In this document: positions 11,340 to 22,235 of the stretch, one piece after another | How positions within the stretch are numbered: position 1 is the stretch's first letter | How the letters are laid out: each line of letters opens with the position of its first letter | Source: Chondrus crispus | Taxonomy: Eukaryota; Rhodophyta; Florideophyceae; Gigartinales; Gigartinaceae | Assembly: GCF_000350225.1 (NCBI RefSeq) | Contig: NW_005178533.1 | Location: forward strand, 1 to 64,000 | Direction of reading: 5' to 3' | Length of the DNA stretch: 64,000 bases | Program-made: the position numbers and the translations under genes | The notes under the pieces: generated by a model | The model's database searches: none | What the model was told of the DNA's origin: nothing | The model's input: the letters and a program-made list of their open reading frames with translations, nothing else

Positions 11340-12345
11340 GAGCGAACTTACACAAAAAAAGTTGCAAACAAAAAATAAAAGAGAGACTCCGTTACCCAGA
11401 CCAACTTCCTTGTCGTAGACAAAATTCTAGGTGGGGGTTTCCCGTAGAAAATTCTAGCTCGGGAGACCACTTTTGTAGTGCAATGTGCCTGGCAGGCCGC
11501 GAACACAGTCCGACAGTCAAAAAAAAGAAGAAAAACAGCAACAGCAACAACCACTGCCGATGGCACGCGCTACGGAGCGTTCGAGACTCCCTTTCCCCTT
11601 GTGTGGCCTTGCGGCCCACGGTAGCTCGACTCCGACGGGGGGGTTAAGGAAAGATACCCGGCCCGGGAGGATAATGGTGGTAGAGACTTGTGAAGACTTG
11701 AGTGCTCGACGAGTGCGGGTTGGGCTTGTCTACGAGAATGTAACCGCGGATCGCTGGGTTGTAAAGCCAATGCTCGACGAGCGTCTTCAGCACCTTGGGT
11801 ATAATTCAAGGTCTTCGACGGGGGCTTGTTCAACACTACCCGACGGGATCGTAACCGTGTAGCAACGCTACTACCGACGTGTTGCCCGATGGCTAAAAAC
11901 ACCATCACCAGCGCGATCGCGATCGCGGTAGGCGGTACCAACTCTGTCTTATGCAAGACCTTCGACGGAGGCGTTGTTACAACAGCCTTCCTACGGAACT
12001 TGAAACAGTAGCAGCGCTACACAACGTGTTGCCCGATGGCTAAAACACCTACACCGGATCGGTCGCGACCGTCTCTAATGGAACCAACAAAATTAAGGGA
12101 AAAATATATGTAGAGATAGAAAAGGTAAAAGGATAAGGAAAAGGAATGGGACCGGAGCAATAGAGGATGTCATTAGCAGCGTAAAAGGGAGGCGCGTCGC
12201 GTGAACGGAAGCGGTCTTCGACGAAGGCGAGATCTAACTCCGGCAACTCGGGTTACCTTTACTGATTGGGTGGTCAGAGGGCTAAGGTATATATCGCCCC
12301 GCCGGAGCCACTACAGTAGCTCGCGGCGCTAGATCCTAGATCTAA
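11340..12345. other. Leader/LTR-like region upstream of the gag element
   Basis: Between the gag start and about 12345 is GC-rich, non-coding-looking sequence with an internal tandem duplication. A CTACAGTA-containing, TATATA-bearing stretch lies near 12285-12320. No matching second copy was found left of 8353, so LTR boundaries cannot be drawn. Confidence 0.4.
11812..12095. repeat. Diverged ~145-bp tandem duplication
   Basis: Two adjacent related units, about 11812-11955 and 11957-12095. The best-conserved part is AACGTGTTGCCCGATGGCTA-type sequence, at about 11878-11897 (with one base difference) and 12018-12037. The units are otherwise clearly diverged. They lie in the leader of the gag-pro element (minus strand). 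Confidence 0.75.
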
Positions 12346-12593
12346 TCTAATGTCAGCAAAATTAATGCCAACTAATCAACTAAATAAAATAAAACAATTA
12401 AAAATTAAAACTGTGCAATTATTCACACGTGTGTCCCCCAACCCGGACTATTTTTCATATCCAATTAATTTCCTTTCGTTTCACCCCCCTGTAAACCCCA
12501 TATTGCACTACAGGCAGGGCAGTTTCAAATGTTAAGGAAGGTCCACATACCATATAATATTCCCTACATGCGCCAGTGGAGACGATGGGATGA

Positions 12594-12633
12594 GACTAGT
12601 GAGGTATTTCCTTAAGGAAATACCTCACTAGTC
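12594..12633. repeat. 40-bp perfect palindrome
   Basis: GACTAGTGAGGTATTTCCTT is followed directly by its exact reverse complement, with no loop. It lies in otherwise featureless intergenic DNA. Confidence 0.97.
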
Positions 12634-12639
12634 AATAAT

Positions 12640-15600
12640 TATCAAGACACACGTGCATTATGAGACAGAATTATCGCGAATTGAAGGCTACCGACGACGA
12701 AAAGAGCAGCCATACCTCGGCGCGGAATTGACACAATGCCTTACCCTCGGGACAGTGCGGAGGGATCACTACTCTCACAAACCTATCCGCAAAAAGAAGG
12801 TGGGAGCTTGGTCCAAATAAACGTTCCCCGTCGTTTAAGTTCCATCACACCCTGTGCGTTGCACTACCAAAATAATATCTCTCTTTGATACATGCCAATC
12901 TTCGCTTCATTGCGCACTGTTAAATTATTTTGCCCGTTGTAATGAAATGTTTAAGACGTACGGATAAGTGCTTGTATTTTCTTCCAATATTGAGCACAGA
13001 ATTGCGCTTAATACAGCGTTTGAAGATCGTCTGTGAACTTCCAGAAAGTAGACCTTTCAGTAGCTTTTCGCTGCAGCAATGATCTTTTGTAGTTATTAAT
13101 TGCAAAAAACAATATTGAAATCAGTAAAGTAGTGCCTTTTTAGCCGTTAACAGCTTAAATCGAATGAACAAAGTGACCTTCTTTTGTTGAGTGTTGGTTG
13201 CAAAGCGGTTCTTGTGTTGGACACACCTCACACTGCAGGTCAGAGGCTCTCAGTGCTATCGAGTGATTGTTCCCTGCTCCCTTTTGCTCTCCCCATCCGA
13301 GCTGAACGCCTTTTCTATAAATTCAAGTCAATAATACAACGAAGGACAAACAACAGTAAACTGCCATTTGAATCTAGAACTAATGACAGTACAATACCTT
13401 ACGTCGTTGTTTTCAACCTGTCGTACATCCTTTTAGGTCTATTAGATACTGCAATCCTTCGTCGCGACTTCATTCTGGTATGGCTTAGAACTTAGCCTGG
13501 TTGCCAATCTTTAAAGGGATGGCGCGTTTAGTCTATTGGGGAGGACACACACAGTATGTTTCTAGAAAGTATAAATAAAATGACAAGCATACCTACCGTA
13601 TTTGTCCTCCTAGTGTTAAAAGTGGGGAAGAAATTCAGATTTTGCCTGTATCGGCGCCAAATCGACATTGACTTTTTTCAGAGGGGTAGCCGCAAAAATT
13701 ACTTTTCTAACCGGCAAAGAAAGTATATAAAGAGCGATGTGTTTGATAGCGGAAAGGAAAGTGGGGAGCTACAAAGCTAGACAATTGCGAGTAACCCTCA
13801 CCTGGCCTGCCAAGTGCGTGTCACATGTTAAAACCGAAATCGTCATCATGCAGTAGTACGTCACTCTTTTCAATTCCATTACTCTATATCTCTAAATTGG
13901 TGCTTGTCATACAAGGAAATCAATGTTTTGGCTATTTCTGGGTTCAACATGATTCATATCAAGGACTTCACAAACGCTTTTTTTGGCCGAATACGGCTAC
14001 ACTATACAATTTTCCTCGGCACTGTACCAGTTGTAGTTGATGTTTGTGTAAAAGCTGATTAGAAGCAATTTTCTTTCGCGAGGCACTTCCATGAACCCGA
14101 GCAACCAAGTTTCCATTTCAACATGCATGCGTTGTAATTTTTTCATGTGAAACTAGATGCGATGGTTCGTAGTTCGACTCACTTGCTTAGAGTTACACGT
14201 ATGTACGATTTTCCACTATGCGCGCAACCCACAAGGTAAATGTATACCGTGTCTCGGAGCAATTCGCATCTCTGTTTTAGACGGTATTCATTCGAGAGTG
14301 ATGACAACTCTCAATTAGTTCTGGTAAAAAGCCTACGGTCTGCATGTCTAGGCGATTTTCCTGTCTCCATCAGTGTGAATATGGAAATGTGAGTTTACGA
14401 TAGAGGTGCCACGGGCTATAGTAATCGGGATGAACTGATCCCCAGGGATATCGAAATCATGTTTCGTTTGTTCCGTATTGCACCGAGTGCTTGAACATTC
14501 TACTCAGAGTCTAGCTGGAGATGCCTTTGCCTCATGCGATTCCGCATGACGTGCTGTCGACAGGTATCTCTATTACATACGCTGTAATCTCAAATCGTCT
14601 TTGCGACAGAATTTAGTACATTCTGGCTTCTCTCTGCCTCTCTCTCTCTTGCTCATTGCTATGGCAGCAGTACCAAAAAGTTTTATAAATTAATACTGTA
14701 CATGGTTTCTGGGGAAATAGAAAAAGTCTAAATTTACGGCGGGAGTCTATATTGACGCACCGGCACTCATCTTTAATTTCTCTCACGTGATGTGAAAATA
14801 AAATGTCTGAAATTTTTAGTGGAAGCAGGTCTTTCGAATCTAACTGAGGTGGCAAGGAAATTCTGGGTTTGTTAGCCAAAGGTTGGGTGGAAGACCCCTG
14901 TATGATCATGCGTGCTGTTATATTTCACTCCGGATGTAGAGAGTACAGCCATCAATGCACATCGGTCTCCTGCAATGCGAAGTCCAAAACGTTGTGATGT
15001 CTTCTGTACGATATTCTGTAGGGGCACAGGTCCCGCAATTCATTTTCAAACACCATGCGATGCTGCTACAACGTCATACAGTACTGTACTGTAGTTGTGT
15101 GGATAAGGGATGACTTCTTGATTGCCAAAGGACCGTGCTCCAGTGTGTAAATATTTGACCACCCGCGGCCGTTTACGTAGGTCTTACCACAGGTCACTGG
15201 ATATCGCTGCCCCCCTAGAGCGAAGGATTTCTTGTGTATGGAGAAGGTACTACATTCATACTGTACAGTCTACCCATTCAGCAGTAGGTGCTATGGACAT
15301 TTTTCGCACCTCTGTGCAAGCAGGCACGTGTAAATACCCTAACAGCGCTTTAAAGGCGTGCAATGTCGGAAAACTCCTATGACAGAGTGTTCCTTCGAGG
15401 TCAAGTCTTCGCTCTTGTCCTAACGGCAGGCGCACAGGAGCCTGGGTTGTTCCTGTTGGAACACGGATCGGTTGAGGACGGGAGTTGTGACTACTCGCGC
15501 GGGAGAGTATCACCAATGTAGCAATAAAGCTCCAATGTTTACTGATGTTCGTCCTAGCCCAAAAGGGAATGGAACTATTTCCAGAGCGAAGCTCGTAGCC

Positions 15601-15820
15601 TAGTTCGCAAAGCGCGCACTGTCTCGCGCTGTTCCTGGAGGCAAGGGGAGACACCACTAATTGCATTCTACACTACCAGGCCCGGACCTTTGGCCTCTCT
15701 AGCATTTCTTACCTTGCTGTACAGCACATGCTGTACAGCACAACACGAATGTTCCCCGATCCTTCGACATGCAATGCTTCAGTATGTGTCCAGCTTTCTG
15801 GCCCTCATGGGAGAAAGGAA
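12640..15820. other. Intergenic region, no supported gene
   Basis: No ORF has recognisable domains; the 136-codon frame at 15256-15666 (-) is not convincing. A doubled GCTGTACAGC palindrome sits near 15717-15740, and a run of overlapping TACAGTA/TACTGTA motifs near 15077-15092. Confidence 0.45.
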
Positions 15821-15824
15821 TCTG

Positions 15825-17498
15825 CTACCTTCCACTGCCTCTCGAGAGGTAGTGCAAGAAGAGAGAGAAAAATAAACGAGAGAGTTTGTACAGTACGCGT
15901 ACAGCTTGCGGGGATGTGTTTATAATAATTTGCGTGCAGACGCCGCTGTTATGTTTTGTATGCCCAAAACGCAGGTATGGCCCGACAAGTCTGCCTGGGG
16001 GATCGAAACCTAGCGCGGCAAATAGGAGCGCGGAACACAAGAATGTGACGAACCCAATACCTGCTCCAACGAACGCTGCTACTCGGCCTGTTCGAAGATT
16101 CTGCAACGCCGGCCGACATGATTCACAATGCTTCGTGTGGTAAGCATATCTGTCGTTGATTTCCTCTCGCGATTGTAGAACAATTGGCGCCTCGGATGAA
16201 ATTTGTTTCTGGTGCGGGATAATGTGGCAGTTGTGGTCAAGCCACCGCCGAAATTCTACTACCAGGGAATCCCAGGTGCCCGATGCAAGCGTATACTCTT
16301 TCTTCCACGCGCTGCCGTACCCATCGCGAATGCGATTCTGCGTATGAGCCTCTTGCCATTGCAACAGGAGTGAATCCCCGTCAAGGATCAAATTTGAGAT
16401 CGTATGTTCATACCAGCGTGGAGTAATTCGCTTCACGAGCTTCTGAATACGCGGCATGTCGATGTTACAATTGACAGCGAACAAAGCGGAACGGTTGTAG
16501 TCGATGGGGACAACATACGTCAAGAGGGAAAAAGGTGCGGCTTTGCCAACAGGTGAATTAAGCCGATAAGCAACACTGGTCGGGGCTTCAAACGTAACAC
16601 TGAGTCGATGTGATGGTGAATCACCGATGCGGATTCCGGCTCTGAAAAAGCCGCTGGCGTCGTCTTTCTCAAGGATTTCTAGATTTCCATTACGTGGCAC
16701 GGTGTTTCTATTACCCTGACCAGTTCCATGATGAGACCACTGTACATGTGCGGGGTCTGCGACGTTTTCAAGGAGTGTGCCAAAGTTAAAGGGAAAGACG
16801 CGGTATGGGTTCCGGAAAGTCGTGACACGATCACCAAGATCCAAAAGGTATTTCGGCACTGGGATTTTGCTAACATCTGCTTTAGCACGGTCACCCAACC
16901 ACACGAAGATGAGACCGGCGATGGAAACATGTGTCGCATACAAACCGCCGACGTCTGCCGCTGCTGGGATGCGTTTCTGCAAGTCCACTACTGGAATGTC
17001 AACGCAGCGACCAGTGCAATCAAAGCGCCAGCCGTGGTAGCCGCATTCCAGAATCGTCTCCATGCTGCCGTCTGGACGTGATCGTTCATAGAGTCGACCC
17101 TCTGACAATGGGGCGGCACGGGGAGGACAGACATCGTCCATGACGACGTAATTACCTGTCACCGTATTGCGAAACAGGACGTAGTGGAGATTCCAAATGG
17201 TAACGGGGATGGGCTTTGAATGTGGGACGTCTTCTGCCCATGCCATTGGGTACCAGTTGTCAAGCCATGCGAAAGGAGGGCGAGAGGGGGGCTGAGATTT
17301 GGGCGCGGTGCTTGCTTTGGGGCCTAGTTTCTGAGACTGCACAGGCTGAGATGGGGAGGTCGGGGATGATTGTTGAGCTTCCATGGATGCGCGGCGTCGG
17401 CTATGATGCGAAACATGATGTCGGAGCACGATCGCTTTTGACGCAGAGAAGCTGGTGTGGCTTGACCATCGCACTGGAATTGGAGAAACGAAGGCCAT
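15825..17498 (-). CDS. Plastid Rieske oxygenase, pheophorbide a oxygenase/TIC55/PTC52 family, with altered Rieske motif
   Basis: A 557-residue protein starting with ATG at 17498. Residues 1-38 are Ser/Arg-rich and begin MAFV, a red-algal plastid transit-peptide style; Met39 is an alternative start. The Rieske domain spans ~80-200 with Cys124 and the second pair Cys152/His155 (CGYH). The family motif is CxHx(15-26)CxxH, but here the first histidine is Pro126 (codon CCC at 17121-17123), one base from CAC. The mononuclear iron site is intact (Asp248, His251, His256 in DPAHVQWSHH), as is the C-terminal CxxC (458-461) typical of this family. A membrane segment lies at ~473-497, and the ~60-residue tail after it has no known counterpart. 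Family members oxidise chlorophyll-type substrates at thylakoid or envelope membranes using ferredoxin electrons. With one [2Fe-2S] ligand missing, activity is doubtful. Exact subfamily is not resolved. Confidence 0.88.
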   Translation of the reverse strand: MAFVSPIPVRWSSHTSFSASKAIVLRHHVSHHSRRRASMEAQQSSPTSPSQPVQSQKLGPKASTAPKSQPPSRPPFAWLDNWYPMAWAEDVPHSKPIPVTIWNLHYVLFRNTVTGNYVVMDDVCPPRAAPLSEGRLYERSRPDGSMETILECGYHGWRFDCTGRCVDIPVVDLQKRIPAAADVGGLYATHVSIAGLIFVWLGDRAKADVSKIPVPKYLLDLGDRVTTFRNPYRVFPFNFGTLLENVADPAHVQWSHHGTGQGNRNTVPRNGNLEILEKDDASGFFRAGIRIGDSPSHRLSVTFEAPTSVAYRLNSPVGKAAPFSLLTYVVPIDYNRSALFAVNCNIDMPRIQKLVKRITPRWYEHTISNLILDGDSLLLQWQEAHTQNRIRDGYGSAWKKEYTLASGTWDSLVVEFRRWLDHNCHIIPHQKQISSEAPIVLQSREEINDRYAYHTKHCESCRPALQNLRTGRVAAFVGAGIGFVTFLCSALLFAALGFDPPGRLVGPYLRFGHTKHNSGVCTQIIINTSPQAVRVLYKLSRLFFSLFLHYLSRGSGR

Positions 17499-17499
17499 C

Positions 17500-17863
17500 T
17501 ATCAGATGAGAGGAAGCGGAGAGCAACTTATCGTTGCTCCCTCACCACAGGCTTGTTTGCCACGGACTCGTGCTTTGTATGTTTGAGACGAAGAAGATAG
17601 TAACTTTAAGGGTTTTCTCCTGGCCACGAGTGCAGACACGCTCCGAGTGCGGATATGAGCCCCGAGGCTTGCCGAGGGCATCATAAAGGGGGGGCACGCA
17701 AAGATGGGACAAAAACTGCCAATTAGCATCATAACTCTGCTTCGCAAACACTCTAGGAACTCATTTCACTATCAATCAACCTGTCACGCCGTTACAAATG
17801 AGACCTCTGCGCGTGGCGAGAATCCTGTAAACAGTACCGTCACAAGGGGACTAAACGTGCCGT
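17500..17863. other. Intergenic spacer upstream of the Rieske gene
   Basis: This would hold the promoter of the minus-strand Rieske gene. It runs directly into the LTR of the Ty3/gypsy element at 17864, so the gene has at most ~365 bp of its own upstream DNA. Confidence 0.5.
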
Positions 17864-18133
17864 TGTCGGTGAAATGGGGGAGGCGGTTTTGGGGAGCGTG
17901 CCGTTCCGTGGTGAGGGTCGGCCGAGGGTCCTCTCCACCCCTTTTTCCCCGCAGCGCCCGTCACCATCTCTCTTTTATTTCTACGAAATTCCTTCCAGAA
18001 GGGTCCACGCGTCCGGCCCGGATTCCGCCGGGCCGTACGCGTGCGCTTCTCTAAAATTCAAATAAAATCTCGGACTACAGTATAAAATCTCCCTCTACAG
18101 TAAAAATGCAATTTTTCCTAAAAATATCCCACA
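17864..18133 (-). repeat. 3' LTR of the Ty3/gypsy element
   Basis: 270 bp, starting TGTCGGTGAAATGG and ending ATATCCCACA on the plus strand. It contains two CTACAGTA motifs and the counterpart of the gag start region seen in the 5' LTR. Confidence 0.9.
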
Positions 18134-18359
18134 TGACCCCCTATCCAGCGCAGCCCACGCGGCTGCCGCTGTACGTAAATATAGTGTCCCGCTTCCTCGC
18201 GTGACCGCTGTGGCCCCCCGGCCACCGTCTCTCCACTTTTACGCCGAACCGCCTTCCTCTACGCGGTCCTCGCTCTACACCACTTCATCCGCTCCACCGC
18301 CGTCTTGCACCCACTACGCTCGCGTCGCTTCTTTCTCGCGCCGCATCCGGCACTTCAAC

Positions 18360-18790
18360 CTCAACTTCGGGCGGTGTGGTCTCCGCGTCGCCCGAACTTG
18401 TGGTTTTCACGTTCAGCGTCACCGTAGCCTCGGGTCGCGTGGTCTCCGCGTCTCCCGGGCCTCCGGCCGCTAATCGTCCAACGCAGTTTGAGACTCAGGC
18501 CGCGTGGTCTCCGCGTCGCCTGAGCCTCTGTTTCTTGCTCTTCCTGTTCCGGGACTTCTTTGAAACGCGCTGCGTTCCGAGCCACGCACGACAGGTCTGT
18601 GGTCCTTCAGACGGTACTCTCTGTGCGACATGGGTCGGACCAGGCAGACGGCAAGGGCTGCCACTGGCGGGAAACTGCAACATCTTGCGCTTGGTAGCAA
18701 GGCGGCTTGCGTTCGTCTCACGTCGCCTTTGCCTCAGGCCGCGTGGTTTCTGCGTCGCCTGAGCCTTCGGCTGCGTTCGTTTCGTAGCGG
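18360..18790 (-). repeat. Imperfect repeats encoding RRGDH near the 3' end of the gypsy element
   Basis: A 19-bp core close to GCGTGGTCTCCGCGTCGCC (plus strand) recurs at about 18375, 18438, 18502 and, more diverged, 18740. On the element's coding strand three copies read Arg-Arg-Gly-Asp-His. It lies between the integrase remnant and the 3' LTR, so it is either 3' untranslated DNA or the tail of the polyprotein. Confidence 0.7.
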
Positions 18791-19789
18791 AGAAATTAGC
18801 AACCACCGTCTTACGATAACCGGCGAACTGTAACCACAAGTGGATTACGTCATTTTTCGTGGACCAAGACGACTTACCATCCTCAACGGCTACTCCCAGG
18901 CCTGACTGTCAGTGAAATATTTCCAGAACCAGATCGAGAAACAAGTTGGGCATGCTTTCATCGCCCTTTGGCTCGAGAAACTCGTCATTTACGTGACGGT
19001 CGCATCAACTGATTAAGGCTACGACCTGTGGCTCGCATGCAAGGCTGCATGCGGTCAGAGATTCACCAACTCAGGCATGAATTATGCACTGATCCATTTG
19101 AATCATACGCTGCCGTAGTTCCAGTGTCTCTCAGCCGCATATACACCGACGCACCCTGCATGTAGACGTCTTCTGTAGTCGTTCCGACCATTCCGCCGCC
19201 TTCACAGCTCACAATGCCAGCCCTTGCGTCACAGTAACTCCTATAGCATCGACGTTCCTTGATCGAACGGCCTCCTCTTTCCTCATTCCGCTAGAATGCA
19301 CATTGCCCCCTCTCCATCGGACAACCTTGACTCCCGTTGATGTCTCATTTCGCCTCTTTCCGTAACCCTCAACAACTCTTCTCACAGCCTCTAAAACGCA
19401 CAGAGAGTCCAATCCCAGCGAAGTTTCTCAACTACATCGTCTCTGTCCTCCTACTCCTCGTAGTCATCCCCGCACCAGACCATGGGTACATAAGATGTGC
19501 GGGTTTCTGAATAAAGGGGATTAAACTCCACTTGCGTGGATATCCCGTCGACTGTAGCGCAAACCCGGCCACACGAGTGTGTACCGCGGGTGCTTTGCCC
19601 GTACTACCCTGCAGGGGCCGTAGTACTTCGATTCTCCGGAAGGCCACTTCCGTAGCCCTCCCAAGGCTGTTCCTCAAGCAACCAGAACCTGGTCGCCTAC
19701 GTCAAATTGGCGTTGTGAGATAACTGCCATCTTCTTGCTCTTCCTGTCCAGCTGTTTAGCATTCCTCGTCGCTAGGATCGCGAGGGTCG

Positions 19790-20722
19790 CTAACAGTTCC
19801 AAGTTGCGCCCCTCAACGCCCCCCCCCACCGGATTTGGTTCGACTCGGTCTGGGGTTGCGAGGGCGGCTTAACTCCATACATCAACTCGAACGGGGAGAA
19901 CCCGTCGGACAGTCGGCGCCGACGGTACCCGTGGAGAATCTTTTTCAACGCCGATTCCCATTTAGAGGTAGCGGCGCCCTGACCTAATAGCGTCTTCCGA
20001 ATTGAACGCTTGATGGTCCCAACCATACGCTCCGCTTTTCCGTTGGACATGGGAGCATAGGCGAGGACCGGTTTCCGTGAAATTCCCTGTTGTGCCATGA
20101 AGTTCTTCAACGCTGTCGCGCTGAAACATGTTGCGTTATCTGAGACTATAGTCCGAGGGGGACCAAACGAATGGATGATCTCCTCCTTCACGAACTTGAC
20201 AACTTCGGCAGATGTAGCGGTCTCGGTTGCCCAAGCCAGGGTCCAACCAGTCAGATGTTCGACCGCTATCAGGATGTAACGTTTTCCGTTCTTCGTCTTG
20301 GGAAGGGGTCCCGCAAAGTCTATCGAGAATGTCTCAAAGAGCTGAGAGACTGGTATCACCGCGGTGTTCTTGTACGTCGGGATGGGCGCAGCCTTTTGGC
20401 AGCCTTCACATCCACGAACGTAGGCGTAGATATCACCATGACCTCCCGGCCACCAGTACCTGTCAAGGACGAACTGCTTCGTAGCTGTTGCGTCCCAGTG
20501 GCCAATGTCGTCATGCAGCGACCGCAATATCTGCAGTCGAGTCCCCCGAGAAGGGATTGTTCTGATCCCATTCTTCGTCCTGCGAAACAGCCTTCCGTTC
20601 CAGGCGAGGGACCACCTGGAGTTCTTCTTGATTCTGCGCCTCTGCGCAGCATCTTGCTCGACCATCTCTTCGCCTTCGAGATAACGGTACGTGTCCCGCA
20701 CATGAGGTTCCATTTCATCCAT
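19790..20722 (-). CDS. Integrase domain of the gypsy element
   Basis: 310 residues. The order is a helical region, an HHCC-like zinc part ending in CEGCQ, then the DDE catalytic core: Asp in SIDFAGPL, Asp in VSDNATCF, Glu in NGKAERMVG. The spacing fits Ty3/gypsy integrases, which join element DNA to the host chromosome in the nucleus. A chromo-like C-terminal region seems to continue leftward to ~19560 in other frames (for example YYGPCRVVRAKHPRY), so the C-terminus is frameshifted. The frame follows the RNase H ORF at 20722 without a gap. The non-ATG reading start shows it is part of a polyprotein. Confidence 0.85.
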   Translation of the reverse strand: MDEMEPHVRDTYRYLEGEEMVEQDAAQRRRIKKNSRWSLAWNGRLFRRTKNGIRTIPSRGTRLQILRSLHDDIGHWDATATKQFVLDRYWWPGGHGDIYAYVRGCEGCQKAAPIPTYKNTAVIPVSQLFETFSIDFAGPLPKTKNGKRYILIAVEHLTGWTLAWATETATSAEVVKFVKEEIIHSFGPPRTIVSDNATCFSATALKNFMAQQGISRKPVLAYAPMSNGKAERMVGTIKRSIRKTLLGQGAATSKWESALKKILHGYRRRRLSDGFSPFELMYGVKPPSQPQTESNQIRWGGALRGATWNC

Positions 20723-21483
20723 TATATCTCCTTTCGCAAAAGCGGCAGCACATACCAGGTCCCCCTCATCCTCCTCGCGCCTGCCATCGTCTTCTCGTAG
20801 ACGCGAGAGAAAGTCAGCGGCACAATTCTTTGAGCCGGGCGGTACAATATCTCGAATTCGTACTCCGCCAGGAAATCCAACAAACGGGCAAGTCTGCCGT
20901 GGATGTCCTTCTTTTTGAACGCATACTGAAGCGCTTGGTGATCCGTAATCAACTTGAACTTTTGCATTGAGAGCAAATACACCCGAAATTTCTTTAGCGC
21001 GAAGATCACCGCTAACGCTTCTCTCTCACAGGTGGAGTACTTCTTCTCAGTCTCCGTCATCGCCCTGCTCGCGTATTGTATCGGGTGAACCTTCTTTTCT
21101 TCCTTCTTCTGAGCCAGAACTGCTCCCACTGCCATGTTGGATGCATCTGTCTCGACCACGAAGGGTTCGTCAAACTTCGGGAGCGCCAACAGCGGAGGAG
21201 ACGTCACCCTCTTCTTCAACTCCTGGAAGGCGGTCCGCATCCCTTCCGTAAATTCAAATTCGACTTTGGCAGAAGTAGCAGCATGCAACGATGTAGACAC
21301 TTTTGCGAACTTAGGGATAAATCGGCGGTAATACCCCGTTAGTCCAAGGAAGCTTCGTAACTCCGTCTTGGTGCGCGGCTCGGGGGTGTCCAAAATGATC
21401 GATGTCTTCTCTGGATCCACATCAATCTCTTCTTTCCGATGACGTGCCCCAATAGCCTGGTCTGTGATTGCGCGAAGGAACAC
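20722..21483 (-). CDS. RNase H domain of the gypsy element
   Basis: 253 residues. The start overlaps the end of reverse transcriptase in another frame. It shows the RT connection (a repeat of the SFLGLTGYYRRFI motif), then an RNase H fold with Asp in VVETDASNMAVGAVL, Glu in CEREALAVIFALKKFR and Asp in ITDHQAL. RNase H removes the RNA strand during reverse transcription. The change of frame between RT and RNase H near 21340-21480 is a lesion rather than a known programmed site. Confidence 0.85.
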   Translation of the reverse strand: MFLRAITDQAIGARHRKEEIDVDPEKTSIILDTPEPRTKTELRSFLGLTGYYRRFIPKFAKVSTSLHAATSAKVEFEFTEGMRTAFQELKKRVTSPPLLALPKFDEPFVVETDASNMAVGAVLAQKKEEKKVHPIQYASRAMTETEKKYSTCEREALAVIFALKKFRVYLLSMQKFKLITDHQALQYAFKKKDIHGRLARLLDFLAEYEFEILYRPAQRIVPLTFSRVYEKTMAGARRMRGTWYVLPLLRKEI

Positions 21484-21995
21484 TTCACAACCTTCAACTT
21501 CAATCCACTGCGAGCAATCAGCTCGAACACTTCAATTAAGTGGTCAACATGGACGTCCAAGGACTTCGAAAAAATGACCACGTCATCAAGGTATACTCGG
21601 ACGAATGGCAGGTCTCTGAATACGCCATCCATCATCCTTTGAAATGTTGAAGGAGCGTTCATGAGCCCGAATGGCATCACTTCAAATTGAAACGTCCCGT
21701 ACCGACAGACAAACGTCGTCTGTTCTTTGCACCATGAAGCCATCCGCACATGCCAATAACCCGAGAACAAGTCCAGGGTAGTGAATACTTTGCTTCCTTC
21801 AAGGTCGTCGAATATCTCTTCCATTTTTGGCAACGGCCACTTGTCGGCCTTCATCACCCGGTTAAGCTCGCGGTAGTCAACACAGAAGCGAGGTTTCCCG
21901 TCCTTCTTCGTTGCGATGACGACCAGAAACGACCAAGGAGCTACAGAGGGGGTAATGATCCCTGCCTTCTGCATCTTCTCGATCTCCTCACGCAC
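21339..21995 (-). CDS. Reverse transcriptase domain of the gypsy element
   Basis: 218 residues covering RT fingers and palm. Recognisable blocks are FCVDYRELN, LDLFSGYWHVRM, MPFGLMNAPSTFQRMM and the catalytic VYLDDVVIFS, with the two Asp of the YxDD box intact, followed by LLGHVIGK. The coding frame continues upstream of 21995 to an in-frame TAG at about 22061-22063, just before LTDDRPISHAVRR, so the polyprotein is interrupted there. Its product would copy element RNA into DNA in cytoplasmic particles. Confidence 0.9.
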   Translation of the reverse strand: MREEIEKMQKAGIITPSVAPWSFLVVIATKKDGKPRFCVDYRELNRVMKADKWPLPKMEEIFDDLEGSKVFTTLDLFSGYWHVRMASWCKEQTTFVCRYGTFQFEVMPFGLMNAPSTFQRMMDGVFRDLPFVRVYLDDVVIFSKSLDVHVDHLIEVFELIARSGLKLKVVKCSFAQSQTRLLGHVIGKKRLMWIQRRHRSFWTPPSRAPRRSYEASLD

Positions 21996-22235
21996 TACCG
22001 CGTTGTGTCTCGGAGGGAGCCTCCGAACGGCGTGCGAAATGGGTCTGTCGTCAGTTAACTAAAACGAATGTGACACAGGGACATCTGCCGGCCTGAGGTC
22101 GTCCAAAGACCATGCAGCTATTCCTATACTCTTGAGAGAACACATTATGCGGTCGGCGTTTTCTCTGCTGAGATGGCTCAGCTTAGACATGAGAAGTCCC
22201 TCCTTCTCATCTCTTTTCTCTTTCTCATCTGCCGG

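Noticed and set aside
15256..15666. 136-codon minus-strand ORF
   Set aside because: No domain; ordinary chance ORF in a gene-poor stretch.
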